Shown here piece by piece: positions 9,401 to 17,341 of a stretch of 62,482 nucleotides of DNA. Position 1 is the first letter of the stretch. Every line of letters starts with the position of its first letter. A program made the translations under genes and the position numbers. This DNA is from Bacteroidales bacterium (lineage in GTDB: Bacteria; Bacteroidota; Bacteroidia; Bacteroidales; UBA932). Under the pieces are notes generated by a model. It saw only the letters and a program-made list of their open reading frames with translations, was not told where the DNA came from and made no database searches. Location: positions 1-62,482 of the forward strand of contig JAILIM010000041.1 in assembly GCA_024695285.1 (NCBI GenBank). Reading direction: 5' to 3'.

Positions 9401-10012
9401 GGTGACATGAGGATAGTGGGCAACAAGTCCCCCAGATACCGCTACGGCATAAATATGTCTGCAACGTGGAACGGAATCGGACTCTCCGTATTCTTCCAGG
9501 GCGTAGGCAAGAGGGACTGGTACCCCGGCTCCGACGCCAGTTACTTCTGGGGCAAATATGACAGGCCGTTCCTATACTTCCTTCCTAAAATCCACGCCAT
9601 GGACAGCCCGACAATGTGCCAGCTGACCGAAGACGGCTCCGAATGTCTCAATCCCGACACAGCCTACTGGCCCAGGATTACTTCCTACCAGTCCAGCGGT
9701 GTGGACAGCAAGAACTACCTGCTGGAAATCCCGAACACGAGATACATCCAGAACGCCGCCTACCTGAGGCTCAAGAACATCCAGCTGGACTACAGTTTCA
9801 GCCAGAAGGTCTGCAAAGCCATAGGGGTCTCCGGACTTAAGATATTCGTGAACGGAGAGAACCTGTTCACGGTGACGCCCCTGTGGCAATGGGCCCCCAA
9901 CCTGGATCCCGAAACAGTGGGAAGCGGCGACTCCGACTTCAGCGACGTGATCGACGGCAACTCATACCCCATGTTCAAGAGTTTAACCTTCGGCATGAAC
10001 CTTAAATTCTAA
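6428..10012 (+). CDS. SusC/RagA-family TonB-dependent outer-membrane transporter with STN domain
   Basis: 1194 residues from the ATG at 6428, which gives a clear signal peptide (MKRKLVTIMAAMLAVLLCSS..AFA). After it come an STN domain (about residues 28-95), a CarboxypepD_reg-like domain (about 118-195, VTGVVTDDSDQPVVGAVVML), the SusC plug motif DDVVVVGYATMKKRDLVGS, and a 22-strand barrel ending in an aromatic-type terminus (FGMNLKF). STN domains in SusC proteins pass signals to FecR-type anti-sigma factors, which fits the fecI/fecR genes at 24.8-26.2 kb. It starts a dense run of outer-membrane and secreted proteins. The substrate is not evident; there is no glycoside hydrolase nearby in the same run. 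The open frame upstream of 6428 is antisense to aspS and was rejected. Confidence 0.95.
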   Translation: MKRKLVTIMAAMLAVLLCSSFSAFAQMPKVSLNLQQVPARQLLKAIEEKSDYTFAYVDSELDLDKIVSVKADNKDVAAILAEVWPGIKVTMNGRQLVLNYQSSSQAQAHPQKQSSDTNPFRSVTGVVTDDSDQPVVGAVVMLKGTKNATLTSSAGYYSLDNVDGPATITVSCLGYKSTEVAISEKQSECNIRIEQELIALDDVVVVGYATMKKRDLVGSVDAVGSEVVGNRANSNLLRSLQGEIPGLNITINDSKPSHEGSYNVRGETSVGAGGDALVLIDGVEGSLSSVNPQDVESISVLKDASSAAVYGARGAFGVILVTTKAAQKGRPVINYSGSFSINRRTVIPDGITDPNEWLDWWKAAYTGYYNASRTLLNHLDSKAPYSENIYNEIMRRKNDPSLAKVVRSNDISGFGYIYLDNHDWMKEFYSDWHGSTEHNISVSGGNENADYYVSGRYYGSDGVFKIGNEKYKKFSMRAKGTLKIRPWLTLTNNTSVSTNWSHIPRTSSGQSPYRYIQHCLQPMTPLKNPDGTWTPASGISGYAAFVEGNNYLENDYIYLRNKLGLDASLIKDVLKLQADYSYNYTGRTRLLVQNMVAYSKEPGILLYESEKRGDGLTQTTYRTDYQAANIYATWTPKIGEKHSLTTLVGYNVEWRTYKTTTAERVGFISEKPSFALMEGESSVTSGGNEWSYLGAFFRVNYSFLGRYLVEVSGRYDGSSKFPINSRWGFFPSASVGWRLSDEPWMRWSRGVLDNAKIRLSAGSMGNGNVDPYKYTSTMSIKKASDIVIDGSLPSYTTVASLVPSSLTWETASTYDAGIDIDMFKNRFSATFDYYIRNTTNMYTTGVTLPPVYGASAPKGNYAAMQTKGWELSLQWRDQFKLGGKPFKYSVKGTLWDSRSFITKYEGNDGNSLGKIANIIAGEPQYYVGMELGELWGYEVEGLFKDYEDIANHATQTFKQAYDNVTRPGQVKVANLNEDDVIDCGNLTLDDHGDMRIVGNKSPRYRYGINMSATWNGIGLSVFFQGVGKRDWYPGSDASYFWGKYDRPFLYFLPKIHAMDSPTMCQLTEDGSECLNPDTAYWPRITSYQSSGVDSKNYLLEIPNTRYIQNAAYLRLKNIQLDYSFSQKVCKAIGVSGLKIFVNGENLFTVTPLWQWAPNLDPETVGSGDSDFSDVIDGNSYPMFKSLTFGMNLKF

Positions 10013-10016
10013 AAAG

Positions 10017-11843
10017 ATGAAGAAATCCATTATACTCCCGGCACTTCTTTCCATACTTGCCGTTTCCTGCACTGACTTCCTGACAAAGGTCAGTCCCAAT
10101 GCAATAGAGAGTGAATACTTCTTCACCGACGAATCTTCGCTCCAGATCTACACCAACGGCCTCTTGCGTACTTACGCAACAGAGATCAAGGACCTCCTGG
10201 ATGCAGACAAATACGTGGACGCCCAGGCATGGGACGGGGAATACCTGTTCTATACAGGCCGCTACGGCGTCTCCGACAACAGCTCCTGGAGCTGGACATC
10301 CCTGCGTTCCATCAACTACTTCATAGAGAACATGGGCGCAGCCGATGTTGCACCGTCCATAATGGCCCACTATGAAGGCGTAGGCCGCTTCTTCAGGGCC
10401 ATGTTTTACATAGCCAAGCTCCAGCGATACGGGGCCGTCCCGTGGTACGACCACGTACTCGACCCCACCGACGAAGCAGAGCTCTACCGGACAAGGGATG
10501 ACAGGTCCTTTGTCGCCGCCAGAATACTGGAAGACCTGGATTACGCCTGCAAGAACTGCCTCGGTGACGACAAGTACAGGGTCCGCAGCACCAACATCAA
10601 CAAATATGTAGCCCTCGGCATCAAGGCCCGTTTCTGCCTCTACGAAGGCACCTACCGCAAATACCATGAGACCGATCCTTCCAAGGGAACAGCATGGACG
10701 GCTGAGGAAAAAGAGGAAGGCAACATGTACCTGCGGGAATGCGTCAAGGCCTGCGAGGAAATCATGGACTCCAAGCTTTACTACCTGACCGACAACACCG
10801 CCAACAGGCGGACCCAGTACAGGGATATGTTCACCTGCGCCGACGGCTGCTCCTCCTACACGAACGAATTCATCTGGGCCAGGGACTACGACGAGACGCT
10901 GAAAGTCTACAACAAAGACAATTCTATCAACGACTACCTGACCAACACGGGCCACTTCATCTGGGCCCTAAACAGGGACTTCATGATGACCTACCTTTGC
11001 CTGGACGGAACACCGTTCACGGACAAATACACGGGCAAGGAATACTACAAGGCAACCCTCGCCGAAGAAGCCAAGGACCGCGACTACCGTTTTGCCCAGA
11101 CAGTACGCACTCCGGGATTCACCCGCGAAAACGGCACCAAGGCCTTCCCTCCCAACCTGGCATGCGCCAAGACCGGCTATCAGCCCGTGAAATGGCTCAC
11201 CGATGCTATCCACGATGAGATTTCCGACGCCACCTACACGGACGCTCCCCTCATCCGCTACGCTGAAATTCTCCTCAGTTACGCCGAAGCAAAGGCGGAA
11301 CTGGGAGAATGCACGCAGGGCGTCTGGGACAAGTCCGTCAAGCTCGTCCGCGAAAGAGCCGGTGTCAAGAGCATCTATCCGACCAAGGCCGACCCCTACC
11401 TTGTAGAATACTTCCTCAACACCGTTACGGACCCCGTGATCCTCGAAATTCGCCGCGAGCGCGGGATTGAGCTTGTCATGGAAGGACTCCGGATGAAGGA
11501 CGTGATGCGCTGGCATATCGGCGAGCGCCTGATCATGCCAAAGACCGGTATCTGGATTTCCGGCATCGAGCAAAACCTCGACCTTGACGGCGACGGACAG
11601 GCCGACAACTATGTGTCAGCCAAGCTGACTGAAAAGGCCGGCATCAACGTACTCGCAATCAACTACAACGGCTCTTCCCTCTCCTCCGCAGGCCACTACC
11701 TCTCCGAAGGCGACCACGGCTATATCATAGCCTACTCCGCTTTCTGCGAGGGCTACTCCTGGTCCGAGAAAAAGTATCTCTACCCCATTCCCTCAGCAGA
11801 TGTGACTCTTAACGAGGGACTTGGACAGAATTATGGTTGGTAA
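10017..11843 (+). CDS. SusD/RagB-family surface lipoprotein
   Basis: 608 residues, 4 nt after susC. The lipoprotein signal ends at the lipobox SILAVSC (Cys18), followed by DFLTKVSPNAI, the usual SusD N terminus. The helical TPR-like body and the C-terminal SusD signature (LIRYAEILLSYAEAKAELGE, ERGIELVMEGLRMKDVMRW) are clear. It should cap the SusC barrel and bind substrate on the cell surface. Length is slightly above average for the family. Confidence 0.95.
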   Translation: MKKSIILPALLSILAVSCTDFLTKVSPNAIESEYFFTDESSLQIYTNGLLRTYATEIKDLLDADKYVDAQAWDGEYLFYTGRYGVSDNSSWSWTSLRSINYFIENMGAADVAPSIMAHYEGVGRFFRAMFYIAKLQRYGAVPWYDHVLDPTDEAELYRTRDDRSFVAARILEDLDYACKNCLGDDKYRVRSTNINKYVALGIKARFCLYEGTYRKYHETDPSKGTAWTAEEKEEGNMYLRECVKACEEIMDSKLYYLTDNTANRRTQYRDMFTCADGCSSYTNEFIWARDYDETLKVYNKDNSINDYLTNTGHFIWALNRDFMMTYLCLDGTPFTDKYTGKEYYKATLAEEAKDRDYRFAQTVRTPGFTRENGTKAFPPNLACAKTGYQPVKWLTDAIHDEISDATYTDAPLIRYAEILLSYAEAKAELGECTQGVWDKSVKLVRERAGVKSIYPTKADPYLVEYFLNTVTDPVILEIRRERGIELVMEGLRMKDVMRWHIGERLIMPKTGIWISGIEQNLDLDGDGQADNYVSAKLTEKAGINVLAINYNGSSLSSAGHYLSEGDHGYIIAYSAFCEGYSWSEKKYLYPIPSADVTLNEGLGQNYGW

Positions 11844-11858
11844 AAAACACACCCGAAT

Positions 11859-13613
11859 ATGAAAAAGACTTTTTCAATAATCTGCCTGAGCCTCCTGTTT
11901 GTTGCAGGTTGCCAAAAAGAAGTTGATGTGTTTCAAAGGGAATACGACTCAATATCCTGCGACTGCTTTGAGCAGAATATTTCCCAATACCTTCTCTGCT
12001 CCGGAGAATGGACTTCCGAATGCGACCTGGACTGGATACGCCTGAATCCCGACAGCGGTTCCGGCAACGGCACCGAATACCAGACATATTACATCCAGGT
12101 ATCCGGTAACATGGGAGACGCCCGGGAAGGCACCTTCTACCTGGTCCACGGCGGCAACCGTTATCCCGTTGTTGTACGGCAGGATAAGACCAATTTCGAA
12201 ATCGGCGAGCTCTATATGTCCGGTCTGCTGAAGCAGTACCAGCTGAGCAACGCCTTCCTGGCCATCCCCTACAAGAACGCCACCGGCGCGGAAAAAGCGA
12301 CAGTCGAATGCTCTATGTCCGGGGCCACTGAGGGCCTTTCCGTGCAAGGAGGCGATTTTACCCTGACGGCGGGCAACAATTCCATTGTCATACCCATTGA
12401 AGGCACCCCTACCGGCTCCGGTGACATCAGTTTCACTGTTACGCTCAACGGGAAATCAATGGGCACGATCAGCTCCTCCGTCAAAGAGTTCACCAACAAG
12501 AAGATAAATGTCCTCCTGGACGGCGTGGACTGCGGCAGCTGTACCGAAAGCCAGCCCGGCGTTTGGGAACTCATCATAGACGCTCCTGCCGTTGGAGAAA
12601 TCACCATCAAGAACGAAGATCAGGAACTGGGTTTCACCTCCTATTCGGGAGCCGGCGGCCTCGGCACCTGCAAGCACATGATGTCAGCGCTGCCATTCTA
12701 TAATTTCACGCCCCAGCACACCCGCTTCTATAAGGTGGACAAGGCCATTGGCGCTCTCCAGCCCATTTCTGAAGGCGGCAACAAGCTGTGGCTCAACATG
12801 GACGCCCCGGGCAAGGTTAAAGTAGCCTACGACGAGACCTACAAGCAGTACGGTTCCTATTACCTGGAGCTTGTCAAGGACGACCCGACTGTAGTCTTCG
12901 ACGAGCAGTTCGACCTCTTCACCTACGGCGGCGACGCTATCAACTACCTTCTGGGCACCATCTATAACGGAACTGCCGAATCTTTCGACGGACTGGAGCC
13001 AGGCACCAACAACAGCGGGAAATGGTCTTCTTCCGGTAGCATCGGTCAGATGTGGGACTATCCCACGCTCAAGGTGAATATCAGAGCCTGCGACGAATAT
13101 ATCAAGAACCGCGGCGTCCAGGATTGGGAATTCGTCTATGTTGACGAACGCCCCGGCGCCATCCAGATGAACAACACCGGCCAGCAGGACAACTATTTGA
13201 TAACGCCCAAATTCTCAAAGATTTCCGGCTCGCAGAACATAGTCCTGACCGTGGATATCGCCCGTTATTCATCAACATCCAAAGCCGACATTCCCATCAC
13301 TATCCTCGGAGCCGGCAGTTTCACCGGAGGCAAAGCCAGCCAGAGTGCGGGCCAGGATGCCAACGGAGTGAAGGTGGAAGCCAAGAGCGGCGACCTGGGC
13401 AGTCTGAGCGGATCGAAGTACAACATCGGAACCGAATACCTGATGACTGCAGGATCCTCTTATAACGCAAGTATATACAAACCCACTTCAAGGTTTGAGT
13501 TCTACATATCCGGAGCTACATCCGAAACACAGATAAAGATTGCGGCATCATCTGCTTCCGGTGGTAATGCGCCCCGGTGCTTCATCTACGGAATAAAAGC
13601 CACACTGCAATGA
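11859..13613 (+). CDS. BACON-domain surface lipoprotein
   Basis: 584 residues with lipobox LLFVAGC (Cys18). Residues about 30-105 resemble a BACON domain (SCDCFEQNISQYLLCSGEW, then a GTEYQTYYIQVSGN pattern and RYPVVVRQD). The C-terminal ~200 residues (NYLITPKFSKISGSQNIVLT onward) resemble a choice-of-anchor-J or similar beta-sandwich binding module. No catalytic motif is seen. In SusCD loci this third position usually holds a surface substrate-binding protein (SGBP), which is the likely role. Its stop overlaps the start of the next gene (ATGA). Confidence 0.8.
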   Translation: MKKTFSIICLSLLFVAGCQKEVDVFQREYDSISCDCFEQNISQYLLCSGEWTSECDLDWIRLNPDSGSGNGTEYQTYYIQVSGNMGDAREGTFYLVHGGNRYPVVVRQDKTNFEIGELYMSGLLKQYQLSNAFLAIPYKNATGAEKATVECSMSGATEGLSVQGGDFTLTAGNNSIVIPIEGTPTGSGDISFTVTLNGKSMGTISSSVKEFTNKKINVLLDGVDCGSCTESQPGVWELIIDAPAVGEITIKNEDQELGFTSYSGAGGLGTCKHMMSALPFYNFTPQHTRFYKVDKAIGALQPISEGGNKLWLNMDAPGKVKVAYDETYKQYGSYYLELVKDDPTVVFDEQFDLFTYGGDAINYLLGTIYNGTAESFDGLEPGTNNSGKWSSSGSIGQMWDYPTLKVNIRACDEYIKNRGVQDWEFVYVDERPGAIQMNNTGQQDNYLITPKFSKISGSQNIVLTVDIARYSSTSKADIPITILGAGSFTGGKASQSAGQDANGVKVEAKSGDLGSLSGSKYNIGTEYLMTAGSSYNASIYKPTSRFEFYISGATSETQIKIAASSASGGNAPRCFIYGIKATLQ

Positions 13614-14848
13614 AAAACAAACTGATTGTAATCACCTTACTGGCCGCCGTCGCCTGCGGACCCAAAGTCGACCCGGACAACGGAGGCCAGAACAACAACA
13701 ATCCGACCGACACCCGAGGTGCTTTCGAGGTGGAGGTCGGGAAACCGCTTCCGCACTGGCAGGAGGGTGTCCTTGACATCCATGCCATCAACACTGGAAG
13801 CGGTGAGTGCACTTTCTTCATCCTGCCCGACGGAACCACCATGCTCGTGGACGCCGGCGACCTGTACATGAGCAAGAAGGCCAACAGAGTGCCTGTGCGT
13901 CCAACGACGGAATCCATCCCCTACAAGACCTACGGTTCCTATATAAAGTACTTTATGCCAAGCGGTCATGCGAAGATCGACTACTTCGTGCTGACCCATT
14001 TCCACATTGACCATATGGCCTACCTGGGCACCGGGCGCATAAACAACACCGCGGGAAGCTACTGCTATGCCGGCCCTATGGGGATCTATCAGGACATACA
14101 GTTCGCCAAGTCGATCGACAGGCTTTACCCAGACTATGCGACGAACAGCGAAGACGACGACGCCAACGCCTCGCCCGATTCCAGGAGTATGTTTGCAAAC
14201 TTCCTGGACTATCAGGCAAGGACCTCGGGCCTCACGGCCGAGCGCTTCAAGATCGGCACCGACCAGCAGCTCGCAATGAAATACAACGCCGCCAAATACC
14301 CTTCCTGCAAGGTCTTTGGTTATGCAGTCAACGGAAAAGTCTGGGATGGAAACAAGGAATACGACACCCACGCCCGCTACGAAAACGGCCTGTCCTGCGC
14401 CTTCCTGCTCAGCTACGGCAAGTTCGACTATTTCACCAGCGGCGACCTTAACGAGAAGAGCACCTGCACCGCAATCGCCAAATCCATAGGGAAGAACATC
14501 GAAGCGATGAAGGCCCACCACCACATGTCAAACGAGGCCACCTACGATGTGGAGGCCGAGGCCTACAAGCCTAAAGTCGTGGTCACGCAGAGCTTCTACG
14601 CCCTGACTACCCAGCCCCAGCAAAGCATCATCCAGAAATACTCCGGCTCCGAAGACCTGTACTTCACCAACATAGACCAGAGCCTCATCACTGCACGCTC
14701 CGACATCTACGACGCCTGCAAGGGCATGAACGGCCACGTGGTCATCAGGGTTGCGGAAAACGGTGATAAGTTCTGGGTCTATATGCTCGACGACACGGAC
14801 AAAAAATATAACGTGAAATCCATCAACGGTCCATATACCTGCGAGTGA
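13610..14848 (+). CDS. ComEC/Rec2-like metallo-beta-lactamase-fold lipoprotein (MBL1)
   Basis: 412 residues from the ATG that overlaps the preceding stop; lipobox LLAAVAC. The MBL core begins at LDIHAINTGSGECTFFI and shows TTMLVDAGD, the metal site THFHIDHMAYLG (HxHxDH), an Asp in YFTSGDLN, and KAHHHMSNEA, matching the ComEC-type order (N.lS..l.l.yg...fl.tGD.......lk..HHgS). It is predicted to be a secreted, lipid-anchored metal-dependent hydrolase; ComEC relatives cut nucleic acids or phosphodiesters, but the substrate here is unknown. It is paralogous to 14848-16005 and 22207-23316. Confidence 0.85.
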   Translation: MKNKLIVITLLAAVACGPKVDPDNGGQNNNNPTDTRGAFEVEVGKPLPHWQEGVLDIHAINTGSGECTFFILPDGTTMLVDAGDLYMSKKANRVPVRPTTESIPYKTYGSYIKYFMPSGHAKIDYFVLTHFHIDHMAYLGTGRINNTAGSYCYAGPMGIYQDIQFAKSIDRLYPDYATNSEDDDANASPDSRSMFANFLDYQARTSGLTAERFKIGTDQQLAMKYNAAKYPSCKVFGYAVNGKVWDGNKEYDTHARYENGLSCAFLLSYGKFDYFTSGDLNEKSTCTAIAKSIGKNIEAMKAHHHMSNEATYDVEAEAYKPKVVVTQSFYALTTQPQQSIIQKYSGSEDLYFTNIDQSLITARSDIYDACKGMNGHVVIRVAENGDKFWVYMLDDTDKKYNVKSINGPYTCE

Positions 14849-16005
14849 TGTCCTTAGTTTTTTTATTGGTTGCGGCATTTCTGTCAGTCCAGCAGCCTCC
14901 GGTCGCGCAGGTCGGAGCTACCCTGCCGGGCTGGCAGGAAGGTCTGCTGGACATCCACGCCGTCAACACGGGGCGCGGGGAATGCTCGTTCATCATTTAT
15001 CCGGACGGCACGACCATGCTCGTTGATGCCGGCGACCTGTTCGGCTACAAGCCTTCAAAGTACGAGCCCGTTCCAGCCCGACCGTCTGACGAGGAAGAGC
15101 CATGGGAGGTGTATGCCAACTACATCCGTCATTTCCTGCCAGAAGGCCATGACCGTCTGGATTACTGCCTTATTACCCACTACCACATGGACCATTACGG
15201 CCACATAGGCAACGGACGTAAGATGCATCAGGACGGCGGCTATGCCCTTGCAGGCCCGACGGGATTGTACTCCATAGTGCCTTTCGACCGGGTTATCGAC
15301 AGGTCCTGGCCATATTACCCGGATGACGAGAGCCTGAAAACGTTAAAGAATTACCGGAAATTCATCCAGTACAACTCGGAGCATAGCGGGCTGATACCGG
15401 AGCGCTTTAATGTAGGCACCGACAAACAGCTGGCACCTGTATACCACCCGGAAGACTATCCTGGTTTCAGCGTTTTCGGCTATGCGGCGAGCGGACTTGT
15501 CTGGGACGGCAGCACAGTCATCGACACAAAAGCGCAGCACGAGAACGGCCTGTCCTGCGCATTCCTGCTGAGCTATGGCAAGTTCGACTACTTCACCAGT
15601 GGCGACATGAACCAGCAGAACACCTGCAAGGCGGTAGCGAAGGCAATAGGCAGGAAGATAGAAGCGATGAAGGCCCACCACCACATGTCCAACGAGGCCT
15701 CCTACGCCATAGAGGCCGAAGTTTACCAGCCGCAGGTGGTGGTGACGCAAAGTTTCTACGAACGCGACATCCAGCCCAACCAGAATATCATAAAAGAGTA
15801 TTCCGGGAAGCAGGACATGTTCTTCACGAACCTCCCGATGACACTTGTCAATGCCTCACCGGAAATCTACAAAGACTGCAAGTGCGAAGGCGGACATATA
15901 GTCATACGCGTTGCGCCTGACGGAGATTTCTACGTCTTCGTGCTCGACGACACCGACAAAGAATATAAAGTCAAATCAATCTACGGACCATATAAAAGCG
16001 AATAA
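14848..16005 (+). CDS. ComEC/Rec2-like metallo-beta-lactamase-fold protein (MBL2)
   Basis: 385 residues from ATG 14848, which shares one base with the previous stop (TGATG); a GTG three bases upstream is an alternative. It has an N-terminal hydrophobic signal segment without a lipobox Cys, so it is likely periplasmic or secreted. Motifs match MBL1: TTMLVDAGDL, THYHMDHYGH, YFTSGDMN, KAHHHMSNEASY, and the common C terminus VFVLDDTDKEYKVKSIYGPY. Translational coupling suggests both paralogs are made together. Confidence 0.85.
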   Translation: MSLVFLLVAAFLSVQQPPVAQVGATLPGWQEGLLDIHAVNTGRGECSFIIYPDGTTMLVDAGDLFGYKPSKYEPVPARPSDEEEPWEVYANYIRHFLPEGHDRLDYCLITHYHMDHYGHIGNGRKMHQDGGYALAGPTGLYSIVPFDRVIDRSWPYYPDDESLKTLKNYRKFIQYNSEHSGLIPERFNVGTDKQLAPVYHPEDYPGFSVFGYAASGLVWDGSTVIDTKAQHENGLSCAFLLSYGKFDYFTSGDMNQQNTCKAVAKAIGRKIEAMKAHHHMSNEASYAIEAEVYQPQVVVTQSFYERDIQPNQNIIKEYSGKQDMFFTNLPMTLVNASPEIYKDCKCEGGHIVIRVAPDGDFYVFVLDDTDKEYKVKSIYGPYKSE

Positions 16006-16008
16006 CAA

Positions 16009-17187
16009 ATGAAACGTTTCTATCTGATTATCCTGGCTGTTTTTGTGGCCGCCATCTACGCCTGCAGTCCGAGCGGCGAAGTTGTGGTGGACAAGAACAT
16101 TCCGGCCGGCAACATCGTGTTCGAAAGGATGGTGAACGACACGGTCTATGTCCACCAGGAACTGAGGGGCTCCAAGAAGGCCTGGTTCTACTGGGCGTTC
16201 CGCGTCACAGGCGCGCAGGGCAAGAAGCTGACCTTCGTGTTCACGAAGAGTTTCGCCATCTGCGAGCGCGGCCCGGTGGTATCACTGGACAAGGGCAAGT
16301 CCTACGAGTACCTTGCCGAAGAAGGAGCGACCAAGTTCCAGTTCACCTACGACTTCCCCGCAGACGCAAAGGAAGTATGGTTCTATGAATGCCACCCCTA
16401 CACACCTGAAATGTGGTATTCCTTCATAAACGCGCCGCACAAGGGCCAGTATGAGACAGGCGTCCTGTGCAAGAGCCGCAAGGGAAGGGACGTCCCGTTC
16501 TTCAGGATCTCGCCCAAGAAATCCGCCCCGAAACTGTCTGTCGTCGTCAGCTGCCGCCACCACTGCTCGGAGGCTCCGGCCGGATACGTCGTTGAAGGCA
16601 TCACCGCCGCCTTCCTGGAAGACAGCGAGCTGGGCGAATGGCTCAGGGACAATATTGAGCTGAACGTCGTCCCCTTCGTGGACATGGACGGCTCTGTGGA
16701 AGGCGACCAGGGCAAATGGAGGCTCCCGCACGACCACAACAGGGACTACACCGATTTTCTGTTCCCCGAAACCGCCGCCCTGGCCAGCCTTATGGCCGAG
16801 ACCCAGCCTGACATTTATATCGACTGCCATGACCCCAAACTCTACAAGTACAACGACAATTACATCTACAGCCCGTTCAAGGAGAACTCGAAACCAGAGG
16901 AGTTCGTTTTCTCGCGGCTGATGGAAAAATACCAGGAAGGCGGACTTAACTACCGCACTTCCGATGACCTGCCTTACGGAGTCAGCTGGAACGCAGACCA
17001 CAACTACACGGACGGCATGAATGCCACCGGGTGGGCTCTGGCCAACATCCCTGACATAAAGGTTTCCCGCACTATAGAATTCCCGTTCGCCTATTCCAAC
17101 GACGCCCTTGTCTATCCATATAAGCTGCGCCAGTTCGGCCACGGAATGGCCAGGGCGCTGAAGGCCTTCGCTGAAGGAGAAGAATAA
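16009..17187 (+). CDS. M14-like zinc carboxypeptidase lipoprotein
   Basis: 392 residues, 3 nt after MBL2. Lipobox AIYAC. An N-terminal beta-domain (to about residue 165) precedes an M14-like catalytic domain: zinc ligands in CRHHCSEAPAGY (HxxE) and DIYIDCHDP, substrate Arg in DHNRDYTDF, catalytic Glu in SRTIEFPFAY. All expected active-site residues are present. It likely removes C-terminal amino acids or acts on amide-linked groups at the cell envelope, and gives this locus a peptidase rather than a glycosidase flavour. Confidence 0.8.
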   Translation: MKRFYLIILAVFVAAIYACSPSGEVVVDKNIPAGNIVFERMVNDTVYVHQELRGSKKAWFYWAFRVTGAQGKKLTFVFTKSFAICERGPVVSLDKGKSYEYLAEEGATKFQFTYDFPADAKEVWFYECHPYTPEMWYSFINAPHKGQYETGVLCKSRKGRDVPFFRISPKKSAPKLSVVVSCRHHCSEAPAGYVVEGITAAFLEDSELGEWLRDNIELNVVPFVDMDGSVEGDQGKWRLPHDHNRDYTDFLFPETAALASLMAETQPDIYIDCHDPKLYKYNDNYIYSPFKENSKPEEFVFSRLMEKYQEGGLNYRTSDDLPYGVSWNADHNYTDGMNATGWALANIPDIKVSRTIEFPFAYSNDALVYPYKLRQFGHGMARALKAFAEGEE

Positions 17188-17205
17188 CTTTTAAAACATA
17201 TACAG

Positions 17206-17337
17206 ATGAACAAACAAACGACACATTACGACTCGCCGCATTGCGAATACGCAAAGTGGCAGGAAGAGCATGTGCTATGCTCATCAGACATCGTGGAGTC
17301 GGAAGATTTCAATGATTTAACCAATTATGAATGGTAG
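17206..17337 (+). CDS. Short ORF (43 aa) preceding a GLUG-type lipoprotein
   Basis: 43 codons with its own ATG, 18 nt after the M14 gene and 4 nt before the next lipoprotein. It starts MNKQTTHYDS and ends with an acidic/aromatic tail (EDFNDLTNYEW). It has no signal peptide. Three more short ORFs sit in the same place before other lipoproteins here (19753-19887, 57503-57625, 60696-60833), each with a variable start and an acidic C terminus. The function is unknown; it could be a secreted peptide, a leader controlling the downstream gene, or a small interaction partner. Confidence 0.6.
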   Translation: MNKQTTHYDSPHCEYAKWQEEHVLCSSDIVESEDFNDLTNYEW

Positions 17338-17341
17338 CCTT